Below, piece by piece: positions 15,344-24,083 of a stretch of DNA of 64,000 nt. Within the stretch, counting starts at the first letter, position 1, and each line of letters opens with the position of its first letter. The stretch is from Nocardia xishanensis NBRC 101358 (GTDB lineage: Bacteria > Actinomycetota > Actinomycetes > Mycobacteriales > Mycobacteriaceae): contig NZ_BDCF01000018.1 of assembly GCF_001613365.1 (NCBI RefSeq), forward strand, positions 62,001 through 126,000. The letters are read 5' to 3'. The notes under the pieces were generated by a model that did no database searches, was not told the DNA's origin, and saw nothing but the letters and a program-made list of their open reading frames with translations. Both the position numbers and the translations under genes were made by a program.

Positions 15344-18172
15344 TTGCTCGTAATCCTGCTCGCGCATGCGCTTGCCGCACTGGCCGCGCCGCTGTGCGTA
15401 CGGGTATTGGGCCGCAACGCTTTCGCGGTGCTCGCGCTGGCGCCGCTGGCCGGGTTCGGCTGGGTGATCGCGAATTGGGATAGCACGCAGCAGGTTCGGC
15501 TGAGCTGGGCGCCGGGCATCGCGATGAACATCGATCTGCGCTTCGATTCGCTCGCGGCCGTCATGGCGGCGCTTGTACTCGGCGTCGGCACGCTGATCCT
15601 GCTCTACTGCACCCGCTATTTCGAGGACGACGAACCGAGGCTCGGCGTGTTCGCCGCCCAGTTCGTCGGCTTCGCCGGAGCCATGTTCGGGCTGGTCACC
15701 AGCGACAACATGTTGCTGCTCTACGTCTTCTGGGAGACGACGACGGTGCTGTCGTTCCTCCTGGTCGGCCACGACGCCGAGCGCGCGATCAGCAGACGCG
15801 CCGCCTTGCAGGCACTGCTGGTCACCGGGGCGGGCGGGCTGGCCATGCTGGTCGGCATCGTCATCCTGGGGCAGACCTCGGGCAGCTATCTGCTGTCCGA
15901 CCTACTGGCGATGGAGAGCCCGCCGGAGGGCGTCGCGGTATCGGTAGCCGTAGCCTTGCTGCTCGTCGGCGCGCTCAGCAAGTCCGCGATCGTTCCGCTG
16001 CACTTCTGGCTTCCCGGCGCGATGGCCGCGCCGACCCCGGTCAGCGCATACCTGCACGCCGCCGCCATGGTGAAGGCGGGCGTGTACCTGGTGGCCCGAC
16101 TCGCACCGGTCTTCGCGAACAGCCCGCCGTGGCAACCGATGGTGCTCGTCCTCGGCGCAGTGACCATGCTGCTCGCGGGCATTCGCGCGCTGCGGGTGAC
16201 CGATCTGAAGCTGCTGCTCGCCTTCGGCACCGTGAGCCAGCTGGGTTTCCTGATCGTGCTGGTCGGGCTCGGCACACCGGACGCCGCGCTGGCCGGGACG
16301 ACGCTGATCGTGGCGCACGCGCTGTTCAAAGCGTGCCTGTTCATGGTGGTCGGAATCGTGGATCACGGTGCGGGGACCAGGGATCTGCGCGAGCTGTCCG
16401 GGCTCGGGCGACGCGCTCCCGTGCTGTGCGGCGTTGCCGTGCTCGCGGCGCTGAGCATGGCGGGCATTCCGTTGCTGCTCGGGTTCGTCGGCAAGGAGAG
16501 CGCGCTCGGCGCGATCCTGGACGCGGACACTGTTCCCGCACCTACGCGCACGGCACTCTGCGCGGCGATCGTGCTCGGTTCCATGCTGACGGTCGGTTAC
16601 AGCGCCCGCTTCGTCTGGGGCGCGTTCGGCGACAGGCCGCTCGACGAGGAGCCGTCGTGGCACGCGCCAGGGTGGCTGTTCCTCGCGCCGCCGGCCGCCC
16701 TCGCCGTCGCGAGTCTCGCGGCGGGCATCGGCGCGCAATGGCTGGACGAACTGCTCCGCGGATACGCGGAAACGCTTCCGGGAGAACTCGTTTCGCATCT
16801 CGCACTGTGGCACGGGTTGACGCTGCCGCTGGCTCTGTCGGTCCTGATCGTCGTCGCGGGTTCCGCGCTCTTCCTGGTGCGCAACCGATTCGGCGAGACC
16901 GCGCATCCGCGTCTCGGCAACGCCGACCGCGCCTACGACGCCACGCTGCGCGCGATGGACCGGCTCTCGCTGCGGATGACCGGATCGGTGCAGCGCGGCT
17001 CGCTGCCGCTGACCCAGGCCACCATCCTCGGCACCGTGATCATCCTGCCCTCCGCCCTGCTCGCGCTCGGCACCAGGACGGGAGTCGAACTGCGCCTGTG
17101 GGATTCGCCGCTGCAATTGGCCATCGCGGGAATCATGGCGGCCATGGCGTTCGCGGCCACCGTGCTGCGCAACCGGCTCGCCAGCGTGCTGGTGGTCGGC
17201 GTCACCGGCTACGGCTGCGGCGTCGTCTTCGCGCTGCACGGCGCGCCCGATCTCGCCCTCACCCAGTTCCTCGTGGAGACCCTGACGCTGGTCGTCTTCG
17301 TGCTGGTGCTGCGCGCCTTCCCCGCCGAGATCGAGGCGAGCAGGACCGCCGCGTTCAAGGCCCGCCGCGCCGTGCTGGCCGCGGCGGTGGGCGCGACCGT
17401 GACGGTGCTCGCCGCCTTCGCCACCGCGGCACGCGGCGCGGAACCGATCTGGCGGAGCATCCCGGAGGCCGCCTACCGGATCGGCGGCGGCAAGAACGCG
17501 GTCAACGTGCTGCTGGTCGACATCAGGGCGTGGGACACCCTCGGCGAGGTCTCGGTGCTCATCGTCGCCGCCACCGGCGTGGCTTCGATGGTGTTCCGCA
17601 CCAGGCGTTTCGGCGCCGCACCACGCGCCGCCGACGCACCGAACTACAACCCGGATCTGGTCAGCTGGCTGCCCGCGGGACGGTTGGTCGATCGCCGGGA
17701 GCGCTCGATGGTTCTGCAGATCACCACCCGCCTGCTCTTTCCGACGATCATGGTGCTCTCGATCTACTTCTTCTTCGCCGGCCACAACGCCCCCGGCGGC
17801 GGTTTCGCCGGCGGGCTCACCGCGGGCCTCGCGCTGACCCTGCGCTACCTCGCGGGCGGCCGCTACGAACTCGGCGAGGCGCTGCCGCTGGAGGCGGGCC
17901 ACGTGCTCGGCGCCGGGCTCACGCTGGCGGCCGGCACCGCGGCCACCTCGCTGCTGCTCGGCGCGCCGCCGTTGTCCTCGGCGATCGTCGAGGTGACGCT
18001 GCCGCTGTTCGGACACGTCAAGCTGGTCACGTCGCTGTTCTTCGACCTCGGCGTCTACCTGATCGTGGTCGGCCTCGTCCTCGACGTGTTGCGCAGCCTC
18101 GGCGCCCGCCTGGACAGCGAACTCGGCGACACCACTGACGAACCCGCTCGGCCCCAGCGAGGCGGCGCATGA
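15344..18172 (+). CDS. mnhA: Na+/H+ antiporter subunit A (MrpA fused to an MrpB domain)
   Basis: 942 residues from TTG 15344, which has GGAG six bases upstream; the ATG at 15329 has no ribosome site. The N-terminal 500 residues are NuoL-like with about 14 membrane helices (FWETTTVLSFLLVGH, HFWLPGAMAAPTPVSAYLHA). The chain continues into MrpA C-terminal helices, and residues about 790-935 form an MrpB domain (FFFAGHNAPGGGFAGGL). This fusion explains why no separate mnhB follows. Subunits A and D contain the proton-translocating parts of this multi-subunit antiporter. First gene of mnhACDEFG. Confidence 0.93.
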   Translation: MLVILLAHALAALAAPLCVRVLGRNAFAVLALAPLAGFGWVIANWDSTQQVRLSWAPGIAMNIDLRFDSLAAVMAALVLGVGTLILLYCTRYFEDDEPRLGVFAAQFVGFAGAMFGLVTSDNMLLLYVFWETTTVLSFLLVGHDAERAISRRAALQALLVTGAGGLAMLVGIVILGQTSGSYLLSDLLAMESPPEGVAVSVAVALLLVGALSKSAIVPLHFWLPGAMAAPTPVSAYLHAAAMVKAGVYLVARLAPVFANSPPWQPMVLVLGAVTMLLAGIRALRVTDLKLLLAFGTVSQLGFLIVLVGLGTPDAALAGTTLIVAHALFKACLFMVVGIVDHGAGTRDLRELSGLGRRAPVLCGVAVLAALSMAGIPLLLGFVGKESALGAILDADTVPAPTRTALCAAIVLGSMLTVGYSARFVWGAFGDRPLDEEPSWHAPGWLFLAPPAALAVASLAAGIGAQWLDELLRGYAETLPGELVSHLALWHGLTLPLALSVLIVVAGSALFLVRNRFGETAHPRLGNADRAYDATLRAMDRLSLRMTGSVQRGSLPLTQATILGTVIILPSALLALGTRTGVELRLWDSPLQLAIAGIMAAMAFAATVLRNRLASVLVVGVTGYGCGVVFALHGAPDLALTQFLVETLTLVVFVLVLRAFPAEIEASRTAAFKARRAVLAAAVGATVTVLAAFATAARGAEPIWRSIPEAAYRIGGGKNAVNVLLVDIRAWDTLGEVSVLIVAATGVASMVFRTRRFGAAPRAADAPNYNPDLVSWLPAGRLVDRRERSMVLQITTRLLFPTIMVLSIYFFFAGHNAPGGGFAGGLTAGLALTLRYLAGGRYELGEALPLEAGHVLGAGLTLAAGTAATSLLLGAPPLSSAIVEVTLPLFGHVKLVTSLFFDLGVYLIVVGLVLDVLRSLGARLDSELGDTTDEPARPQRGGA

Positions 18173-18300
18173 GTGAACGCAGTGAGCCGAACTATGTGCC
18201 AGCGCGCCGCGCGCATGGCGGCCCAATGAGCGAACGCGGTGAGCGAATCATGTGCCGACGCGCCGCGCGGATGCCGGAGCCGAGCGTCAGCGAGGTGCGG
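18169..18300 (+). repeat. 57-bp imperfect tandem repeat bridging mnhA and mnhC
   Basis: Two units start at 18169 (ATGAGTGAACGCAGTGAGC) and 18226 (ATGAGCGAACGCGGTGAGC), with roughly 80% identity over about 50 bp, and a degenerate third piece begins near 18282. The first ATG overlaps the mnhA stop. The units are 19 codons each and form a 45-codon frame whose TGA overlaps the mnhC ATG. I read it as a repeat that keeps ribosomes coupled, not as a real gene. Confidence 0.75.
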
Positions 18301-18302
18301 GC

Positions 18303-18677
18303 ATGACCGCGAATCTGACCCTGCTCGTCCTGATCGGCGTCCTGACCGCGTGCGGGGTGTACCTGATCCTGGAGCGCGCCGTCTCCAAGATGCTGCTCGG
18401 CATGATCCTGTTCGGCAACGCGGCGAACCTGCTGATAATCACCGTCGGCGGCCCGGACGGCGAACCGCCGATCGGCGGCGGGGAGCCCGAGGGGATGGCG
18501 GACCCGCTGGCCCAGGCGATGGTGCTCACCGCGATCGTCATCACGATGGGCCTCGCGGCGTTCGTGCTGTCCCTCGCCTACCGGTCCTACATGCTCACCA
18601 CCACCGAGGACGTGCAGAACGATCCCGGCGACGCGGAGGTGGCGGCCCAGCGCGACCGAGAGGATCCGGAAGATTGA
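18303..18677 (+). CDS. mnhC: Na+/H+ antiporter subunit C
   Basis: 124 residues from the ATG at 18303 (GAGG upstream); an upstream in-frame start would read through repeat sequence. NuoK-like with three membrane helices: about 3-22, 28-48 and 75-100. The conserved glycine/asparagine pattern LGMILFGNAANLLI and the QAMVLTAIVI segment are typical of MnhC/MrpC. The C-terminus is acidic. Its TGA overlaps the TTG start of mnhD. Confidence 0.92.
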   Translation: MTANLTLLVLIGVLTACGVYLILERAVSKMLLGMILFGNAANLLIITVGGPDGEPPIGGGEPEGMADPLAQAMVLTAIVITMGLAAFVLSLAYRSYMLTTTEDVQNDPGDAEVAAQRDREDPED

Positions 18678-20275
18678 CCCTCTCCCCGCACTTGTTGCCC
18701 GCGCTGGCGCCGCTGCCGGTGCTCGTCCCGCTGCTCGGCGCGGCGGCCACGCTGGTGTTCGGACGCAGGCCGCGCATTCAGCGCACCTTCACCTTGGTGG
18801 CGCTCACCGCGGTCGTGGTCATCACCGGCCTGCTGCTGTATCTGGCCGATCGGGACGGCACCACCGCCGTTCAGGTCGGCGGATGGGAAACCCCCATCGG
18901 CATCACGCTGGTGGTTGACCGGCTGTCCTCCGCCATGCTGCTCGTCTCGGCCATCGTGCTGCTCGCCGTCTCGGTCTACGGCGCGGGCCAGAACATCCGC
19001 GACGGTGACCAGCGCCAGCCGACGTCCATCTACCGCCCCACGTATCTCGTTCTGACAGCGGGTGTTTCGGCGGCGTTCTTGGCCGGTGACCTGTTCAATC
19101 TGTTCGTCGGCTTCGAGATGCTGCTCGCCGCGTCGTTCGTCTTGCTGACCGTTGGCGCGACCACCGAACGCATCCGCGCCGGCGTGGGATACGTGATGGT
19201 GTCGATGCTCTCGTCGCTGATCTTCCTGACCGGCATCGGCCTGGTCTACGCGACCACGGGGACGCTGAACCTGGCGCAGCTCGCGGTGCGCCTCGGCGCC
19301 GCTCCGGACGGCGTGCGCATGTCGATCTACGCGGTGCTGCTGGTGGCCTTCGGCATCAAGGCGGCGGTGTTCCCGCTCTCGAACTGGCTGCCCGACTCCT
19401 ACCCTTCCGCACCCTCGCCGGTAACCGCCGTCTTCGCCGGCTTGCTGACGAAAGTCGGTGTCTACTCGATCATCCGGACGCACACGCTGTTGTTCCCCGA
19501 CGGCGGTTTCGACACCGTCCTGCTGATCTGCGGCCTGCTCACCATGGTGATCGGCATCCTCGGCGCGATCGCGCAGCACGATATCCGACGGCTGCTCTCG
19601 TTCACGCTGGTCAGCCACATCGGATACATGGTCTTCGGTGTCGGGCTCGCCACCACGGCGGGGCTGGCCGGCGCAGTTTTCTATGTGGCGCATCACATTC
19701 TGGTGCAGACCACGCTGTTCCTGGTGGTCGGCCTGATCGAGCGGCAGGCCGGATCCACCTCGCTGCGCAGGCTCGGCGGGCTGGCCGCGGCGAGTCCGGT
19801 GCTCGGCGTGCTGTTCCTGGTGCCCGCGCTGAATCTCGGTGGCATACCCCCTTTTTCGGGCTTCATCGGGAAGGTCGCGCTGCTCCAGGCCGGTGCGTCG
19901 GACGGACGCGTGCTGGCCTGGGTGTTGGTCGGCGGCGCCGTACTGACCAGCCTGCTGACGCTCTACGCGATCGCGCGGGTCTGGGTCAAAGTGTTCTGGC
20001 GGCCGCGCACCGAAGCGCCGGAAGGGCACCTGGCAGCGGCGAATCCGCCCACCCTGATCGAGGATTCGACCGACGTGCTCTACGACGAGCGCACCGATCC
20101 CGGCCGCATCCCACCGCTCATGTTGCTGCCGACCATGGCGCTGGCCGCGGTCGGCCTCTGCCTCACCGTGCTGGCGGGCCCGATCCTCGGCATCGCCGAT
20201 CGCGCCGCCGCCGACCTGCACGATCCCGCGGTGTACGTCGGCGCGGTACTCGGCGTACCGGAGGCGTACCGGTGA
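18674..20275 (+). CDS. mnhD: Na+/H+ antiporter subunit D
   Basis: 533 residues from TTG 18674, which overlaps the mnhC stop (TTGA) and has GGA-rich sequence upstream. The product is NuoN/NuoM-like with about 14 membrane helices. The proton-channel signatures are visible: a Glu in LFVGFEMLLAASFVLL, Lys in FGIKAAVFPLSNWLPDSY and the PSPVTAVFAGLLTKVGVY helix. Works with MnhA in ion translocation. A loop of about 45 polar residues lies near the C-terminus, before the last helix. Confidence 0.93.
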   Translation: MTLSPHLLPALAPLPVLVPLLGAAATLVFGRRPRIQRTFTLVALTAVVVITGLLLYLADRDGTTAVQVGGWETPIGITLVVDRLSSAMLLVSAIVLLAVSVYGAGQNIRDGDQRQPTSIYRPTYLVLTAGVSAAFLAGDLFNLFVGFEMLLAASFVLLTVGATTERIRAGVGYVMVSMLSSLIFLTGIGLVYATTGTLNLAQLAVRLGAAPDGVRMSIYAVLLVAFGIKAAVFPLSNWLPDSYPSAPSPVTAVFAGLLTKVGVYSIIRTHTLLFPDGGFDTVLLICGLLTMVIGILGAIAQHDIRRLLSFTLVSHIGYMVFGVGLATTAGLAGAVFYVAHHILVQTTLFLVVGLIERQAGSTSLRRLGGLAAASPVLGVLFLVPALNLGGIPPFSGFIGKVALLQAGASDGRVLAWVLVGGAVLTSLLTLYAIARVWVKVFWRPRTEAPEGHLAAANPPTLIEDSTDVLYDERTDPGRIPPLMLLPTMALAAVGLCLTVLAGPILGIADRAAADLHDPAVYVGAVLGVPEAYR

Positions 20276-20847
20276 GCACGGGCGACGGGATTCGTGAACC
20301 GTCCGACGAGACCGGCAAGCGCCGGATCGGCAGGGACAGCGTGGTCCGCGTCGGGGTGCTGTTCTGGCTCGCCGCGGTCTACATGGCGCTGTGGGGCGAT
20401 CTCAGCGTCGGGAACCTGGTGGGCGGGCTGGTGGTGGCCGCTCTGATCATGGTCGCGCTGCCGCTGCCCCGGATTCCGGTGAGCGGGCGGCTCAATCTGC
20501 TCGCCATGGCCGAGGCCACCGTGGTGAGCGCCTATTACGCGCTCGAATCCAGCCTCCAGATCGCCTGGTTCGCGATCCGCCCGGCACCGCCGCCGGTCTC
20601 CGGCGTGCTGCGGGTCGCCCTCAGCACGAGGTCGGACCTGGTGCTCGTACTCACCACCGACCTGCTGAACCTGATCCCCGGCACCATGGTGCTGGAGATC
20701 GACCGGAATCGCTGCCTGGTCTACGTGCACGTGCTCGACGTCGGCAGCGACGCCGCCGTGGCGCGGTTCTACCACCAGACCCGCCGCCTGGAGCGGCTGC
20801 TGATCTCCGCTTTCGAGCGGCCCTTCCCGAAATCCGACCGGAGGTGA
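20272..20847 (+). CDS. mnhE: Na+/H+ antiporter subunit E
   Basis: 191 residues. GTG overlaps the mnhD stop (GTGA). Two or three hydrophobic segments at about 23-75 are followed by a soluble C-terminal domain with the family pattern STRSDLVLVLTTDLLNLIPGT and YVHVLDVG. This matches MnhE/MrpE, an accessory subunit needed for assembly or activity of the Mrp complex. Confidence 0.9.
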   Translation: MSTGDGIREPSDETGKRRIGRDSVVRVGVLFWLAAVYMALWGDLSVGNLVGGLVVAALIMVALPLPRIPVSGRLNLLAMAEATVVSAYYALESSLQIAWFAIRPAPPPVSGVLRVALSTRSDLVLVLTTDLLNLIPGTMVLEIDRNRCLVYVHVLDVGSDAAVARFYHQTRRLERLLISAFERPFPKSDRR

Positions 20848-20851
20848 ACGC

Positions 20852-21112
20852 ATGACCGTCGTCGCCGTGCTCGCGGGCGTCCTGCTCGCGGCCGCCGCCG
20901 TCATCACCAGCTACCGCATCCTGGCCGGGCCGAACACGCTCGACCGGGTGGTCGGGATCGATTCGCTGATGGCCATCGCGGCGTCGGGGCTCGCCGTGTG
21001 GGCCGCCTACACCGGCGACGCCACGGTGCTGCCCGCCATCGTCGCGCTTGCGCTGGTCGGGTTCCTCGGTTCCGCCGCCGTCTCCCGCTTCCGAGTCAGG
21101 GACGACCGATGA
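20852..21112 (+). CDS. mnhF: Na+/H+ antiporter subunit F
   Basis: 86 residues with three membrane helices and the MnhF signature YRILAGPNTLDRVVGIDSL in the first loop. GGAGG lies just upstream of the ATG and the gene starts 4 bases after the mnhE stop. Its stop overlaps the mnhG start. Confidence 0.92.
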   Translation: MTVVAVLAGVLLAAAAVITSYRILAGPNTLDRVVGIDSLMAIAASGLAVWAAYTGDATVLPAIVALALVGFLGSAAVSRFRVRDDR

Positions 21113-21441
21113 CGGCCTGGCAATGGCTCGCGGCCGCGCTGATCCTGAGCGGCGCCGCGCTGGCCTGCACCGCCGCGATCGCCATCGTCCGCTTCCCCGA
21201 CACCCTCACCCGCATGCACGCCGCGACCAAACCGCAGGTGGTCGGGCTGCTCCTGGTGCTCGCGGGCGCGGCCATCGAGCTGCGCGGCAAGGGCAACGTG
21301 TGGCTGCTCGCGCTGGTCGGCTTGTTCACGCTGCTCACCGCCCCGGTGATCGCGCACCTCATCGGCCGCACCGCCTACCGCGAGCAGCGGCACCGCGACG
21401 GGCTGCTGCGCGTCAACGAACTCGGCGACGAGATCGACTGA
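21109..21441 (+). CDS. mnhG: Na+/H+ antiporter subunit G
   Basis: 110 residues with three membrane helices and the MnhG signature RFPDTLTRMHAATKPQ. The ATG overlaps the mnhF stop (ATGA). Last gene of the mnhACDEFG operon. The complex exports Na+ (and possibly other cations) in exchange for protons, giving salt and alkali tolerance and possibly resistance to cholate-like compounds. Confidence 0.92.
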   Translation: MTAWQWLAAALILSGAALACTAAIAIVRFPDTLTRMHAATKPQVVGLLLVLAGAAIELRGKGNVWLLALVGLFTLLTAPVIAHLIGRTAYREQRHRDGLLRVNELGDEID

Positions 21442-21482
21442 GCCGGGCGTTTCGCGAACCGGTCGGCTCGGCGTCGGCGCGT

Positions 21483-21498
21483 GAGCGCCTCAGCGCTC
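21483..21498. terminator. Hairpin between mnhG and the PAP2 gene
   Basis: GAGCGC-CTCA-GCGCTC, perfect 6-bp stem, between converging genes; it overlaps the PAP2 stop codon at 21490. Confidence 0.45.
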
Positions 21499-22857
21499 GA
21501 CCGGCTCGACCTCACGCACCGTGACCACCTGTTCCCGCTGACCAGCGAACCAAGTCGCGTGGAACGCGGCCGCCATGCCCGCCAGCAGCGCCAGCACGAT
21601 GGTCCCGGCGGGCACCGCGTACTCCGCCATCGGCACCGCCAGATAGCGGTAAGACAGCAGCAACACGGCCAGCACCGCCGCCCCGCCCGCGACCAAGCGG
21701 ATACGGAACCAACCCCAGCCGCGTTCCGGCTCGCGAAGCGCGGATTCGACAGTCAGGCACAGCACCGCGCCCGCGACCAGGTCGACGCCGTAGTGGTAGC
21801 CGAAGCCGAGGGTGGCGGCCAGCGTCGCGAGCAGCCAGAAGGCGCCGCCCCAGCGCAGCCAGCGCGGCGCGCGTGACCCGTCGGCGTCGCGGCGGGTGTG
21901 CAGGAAGACCGACAGCGCCCACGCGGTGTGCATGGACGGCATGCAGTTGCGCGGAGTCGCCGCGTCGAACGGCAGCGGCGCGGGATTGCGGTCGATCGGC
22001 GGGAGCACGCCGGGCCAGTAGTTGCCCACCTGGAGTCCGTTGCCGTCCACGCCGAAGGCGAACATCGGCCCGACCACCGGAAAGAGCACGTAGACGATCG
22101 GTCCGACCAGCCCTAGCACCAGGAAGGTGCGAACCAGGTAGTGGGTCGGCCACCGCCCCGAGTCGACCACCCGCCGCAACTGCCACACCGCGACCACGAT
22201 CGCGGCCACCGGCAGCTCGATGTAGACCCAGTGCAGCACGGCGTAGACGACCGGTCCGAGCGTGTCGACGACCCGGCCCATCACCCAGGACGGATCGCCG
22301 AGCGCGTGATCGGCCAGCATCACGTACTCGTCCAGCACGTCAGGACCGCTCAGCACGGTGATGTGCAGCCAGACGTCGCCGACCTTGGTGGCCAGGATCA
22401 GCAACGCGCCGAGGGCGGCCGCGTGCAGCGCGTTACGCCGCTCGACGCCACTCCAGCACAGCCAGGCGATCAGAGCCAGCGCGGTGAGCACGATCACCGG
22501 ACCGTTGCCAACCGTCGGCGTGTCACCGGAAAGCAGACGCGCGCCAGCGCACACGAGATCGATGATCACCGCAGCACCCAACGCGACGAGCCTGCGCTGC
22601 ATGGAGATACCGACCAGCGCCAGGATCAACCCTGCCCACGGCAGCGACATCGATTTCGGCGTGCCCGTGTAATCGCGCCACAAGCTCTCCAGCGGACCCT
22701 CGAATCCCTGCTGAAAGGCGACGAGCTGGAGCACGATCAGCAGCGTGGGCACCGCCGCGACGGCCGCTGTCACCCAGACCCGGGACGGCGGTATCTTCAA
22801 CCGCCGCACCGTACTTCCTACGCTGGAACCCGGGTCTTCGACAAGCACGTCGACCAT
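21490..22857 (-). CDS. PAP2-family membrane enzyme (inositol phosphotransferase/phosphatase-like)
   Basis: 455 residues with about 11-12 membrane helices. The PAP2 catalytic motifs are present: C2 as MPSMHTAWAL and C3 as FGYHYGVDLVAG; a clear C1 (KxxxxxxRP) is not seen. The layout fits the AUR1/Ipt1-like branch, which transfers or hydrolyses phospho-groups on lipids at the outer membrane face. The ATG at 22857 has no ribosome site. A TACTAT box lies 7 bases before GTG 22848, so a leaderless start three codons later is possible. Exact substrate unknown. Confidence 0.8.
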   Translation of the reverse strand: MVDVLVEDPGSSVGSTVRRLKIPPSRVWVTAAVAAVPTLLIVLQLVAFQQGFEGPLESLWRDYTGTPKSMSLPWAGLILALVGISMQRRLVALGAAVIIDLVCAGARLLSGDTPTVGNGPVIVLTALALIAWLCWSGVERRNALHAAALGALLILATKVGDVWLHITVLSGPDVLDEYVMLADHALGDPSWVMGRVVDTLGPVVYAVLHWVYIELPVAAIVVAVWQLRRVVDSGRWPTHYLVRTFLVLGLVGPIVYVLFPVVGPMFAFGVDGNGLQVGNYWPGVLPPIDRNPAPLPFDAATPRNCMPSMHTAWALSVFLHTRRDADGSRAPRWLRWGGAFWLLATLAATLGFGYHYGVDLVAGAVLCLTVESALREPERGWGWFRIRLVAGGAAVLAVLLLSYRYLAVPMAEYAVPAGTIVLALLAGMAAAFHATWFAGQREQVVTVREVEPVER

Positions 22858-22927
22858 AGTAAACGGGGGATGAACGCCGTCCCCCTGACCAGCTGAACGT
22901 CAGACGACCGCTCGCCGCGGCGAAACG

Positions 22928-24070
22928 CTACTTGTCGAGCTCCTTGACCAGCGCGTCCACCACCGCGATCAGGTCGCCCTGGGTCGCGGCGGCCACCTTG
23001 CGCTGGCGCTGATAGGACGCCCCACGCTGGGGTATCTCGGCGACATAAGACAATTCGTCGGAGCAGCCGAGCCGCTTGGCCGTGGGTTCCAGCCGGTTGA
23101 GCACGTCCATCAGGTCATCGGTGACCAGCCGCTCGGTGTTGTCGGAATCTGTGATGACAATCGCATCGAGGCCGTAACGCGCGGCGCGCCACTTGTTCTC
23201 CTGAACGTGCCATGGCGGCAGCGATCCGAGATGTTCGCCCTCTTCGACGCGGTGGTCGAGATCCACGATCAGGCAGTGGATGAACGCCGCGAGCGCGGCC
23301 AATTCGGCCCTGGTGGAAATGCCGTCGCAGATTCGCACTTCGATGGTGCCCCATTTGGGCGCGGGCCTGATGTCCCAGTGCATGCCGCCGAGCTGCTCGA
23401 TAACGCCCGTCTGCATCTGGTCGTGCACGAAACGTTCGAACTGCGTCCAGTTCTCGAACTGGAACGGCAATCCCGCGGTGGGCAGCTGCTGGAACATCAG
23501 CGTGCGGTTGCTCGCGTATCCGGTGTCGGAACCGGCCCACATCGGAGAGGAGGCCGAGAGCGCGAGCAGATGCGGGTAGGTGAGCAGCAACGAGTTGAGG
23601 ATCGGAAAGACCTTGTCCCGGTGCGAGACTCCCACGTGCACGTGTACGCCCCAGATCATCATCTGGCGGCCCCACCACTGGGTGCGCTCGATCAGCTCGT
23701 CGTAGTGCGGCGAACGGGTCAGCTGCTGCGCCGACCACTGGGCGAACGGGTGGGTACCCGCGCAGAACAGATCGACGCCGAGCGGGTCGGCGGCGCGGCG
23801 GACCGTGTCCATCGTGCCGCTCAGATCGTCCACCGCGGCGCCGACGGTGTCGTGCACGCCGGTAACGATCTCCACGGTGTTGCGCAGCAGCTCCTTGGTG
23901 ACCTGCGGTGTGCCGTCCCAGGCCCGCAGATCACCGACAGCGTCGAAGACCGCCGCCGCGGTGTTGGAAAGGTCGCGCGTCACCTTGTCGACGAGCGCGA
24001 CCTCCCATTCGATGCCGATGGTCGGCCGGGGCGAACCTGGAAATGGAACTTTCTCGATTGCCCCGCCCAT
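22928..24070 (-). CDS. YbdK-type carboxylate-amine ligase (glutamate-cysteine ligase 2 family)
   Basis: 380 residues. The GCS2 signature begins at the N-terminus (IGIEWEVALVD) with Glu residues that bind Mg-ATP, followed by FCAGTHPFAQW, MMIWGVHVHVGV and WGTIEVRICD. Family members form gamma-glutamyl or similar amide bonds; E. coli YbdK has weak glutamate-cysteine ligase activity, so the true substrate is uncertain. The order beside sodC matches Rv0433-Rv0432. It lies 13 bp after sodC on the same strand and is probably cotranscribed with it. Confidence 0.88.
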   Translation of the reverse strand: MGGAIEKVPFPGSPRPTIGIEWEVALVDKVTRDLSNTAAAVFDAVGDLRAWDGTPQVTKELLRNTVEIVTGVHDTVGAAVDDLSGTMDTVRRAADPLGVDLFCAGTHPFAQWSAQQLTRSPHYDELIERTQWWGRQMMIWGVHVHVGVSHRDKVFPILNSLLLTYPHLLALSASSPMWAGSDTGYASNRTLMFQQLPTAGLPFQFENWTQFERFVHDQMQTGVIEQLGGMHWDIRPAPKWGTIEVRICDGISTRAELAALAAFIHCLIVDLDHRVEEGEHLGSLPPWHVQENKWRAARYGLDAIVITDSDNTERLVTDDLMDVLNRLEPTAKRLGCSDELSYVAEIPQRGASYQRQRKVAAATQGDLIAVVDALVKELDK

Positions 24071-24083
24071 AACGACACCTTGT

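Noticed and set aside
15902..18226. 774-codon minus-strand open frame opposite mnhA
   Set aside because: Low-complexity Arg/Gln/His-rich translation opposite a conserved gene; an artefact of third-position GC bias. The same holds for the long antisense frames at 18587-20221, 26714-28543, 29565-31436 and 32096-33892.
18169..18306. 45-codon ORF between mnhA and mnhC as a real gene
   Set aside because: It is built of two copies of a repeat and has no conserved domain; better described as a bridging repeat.
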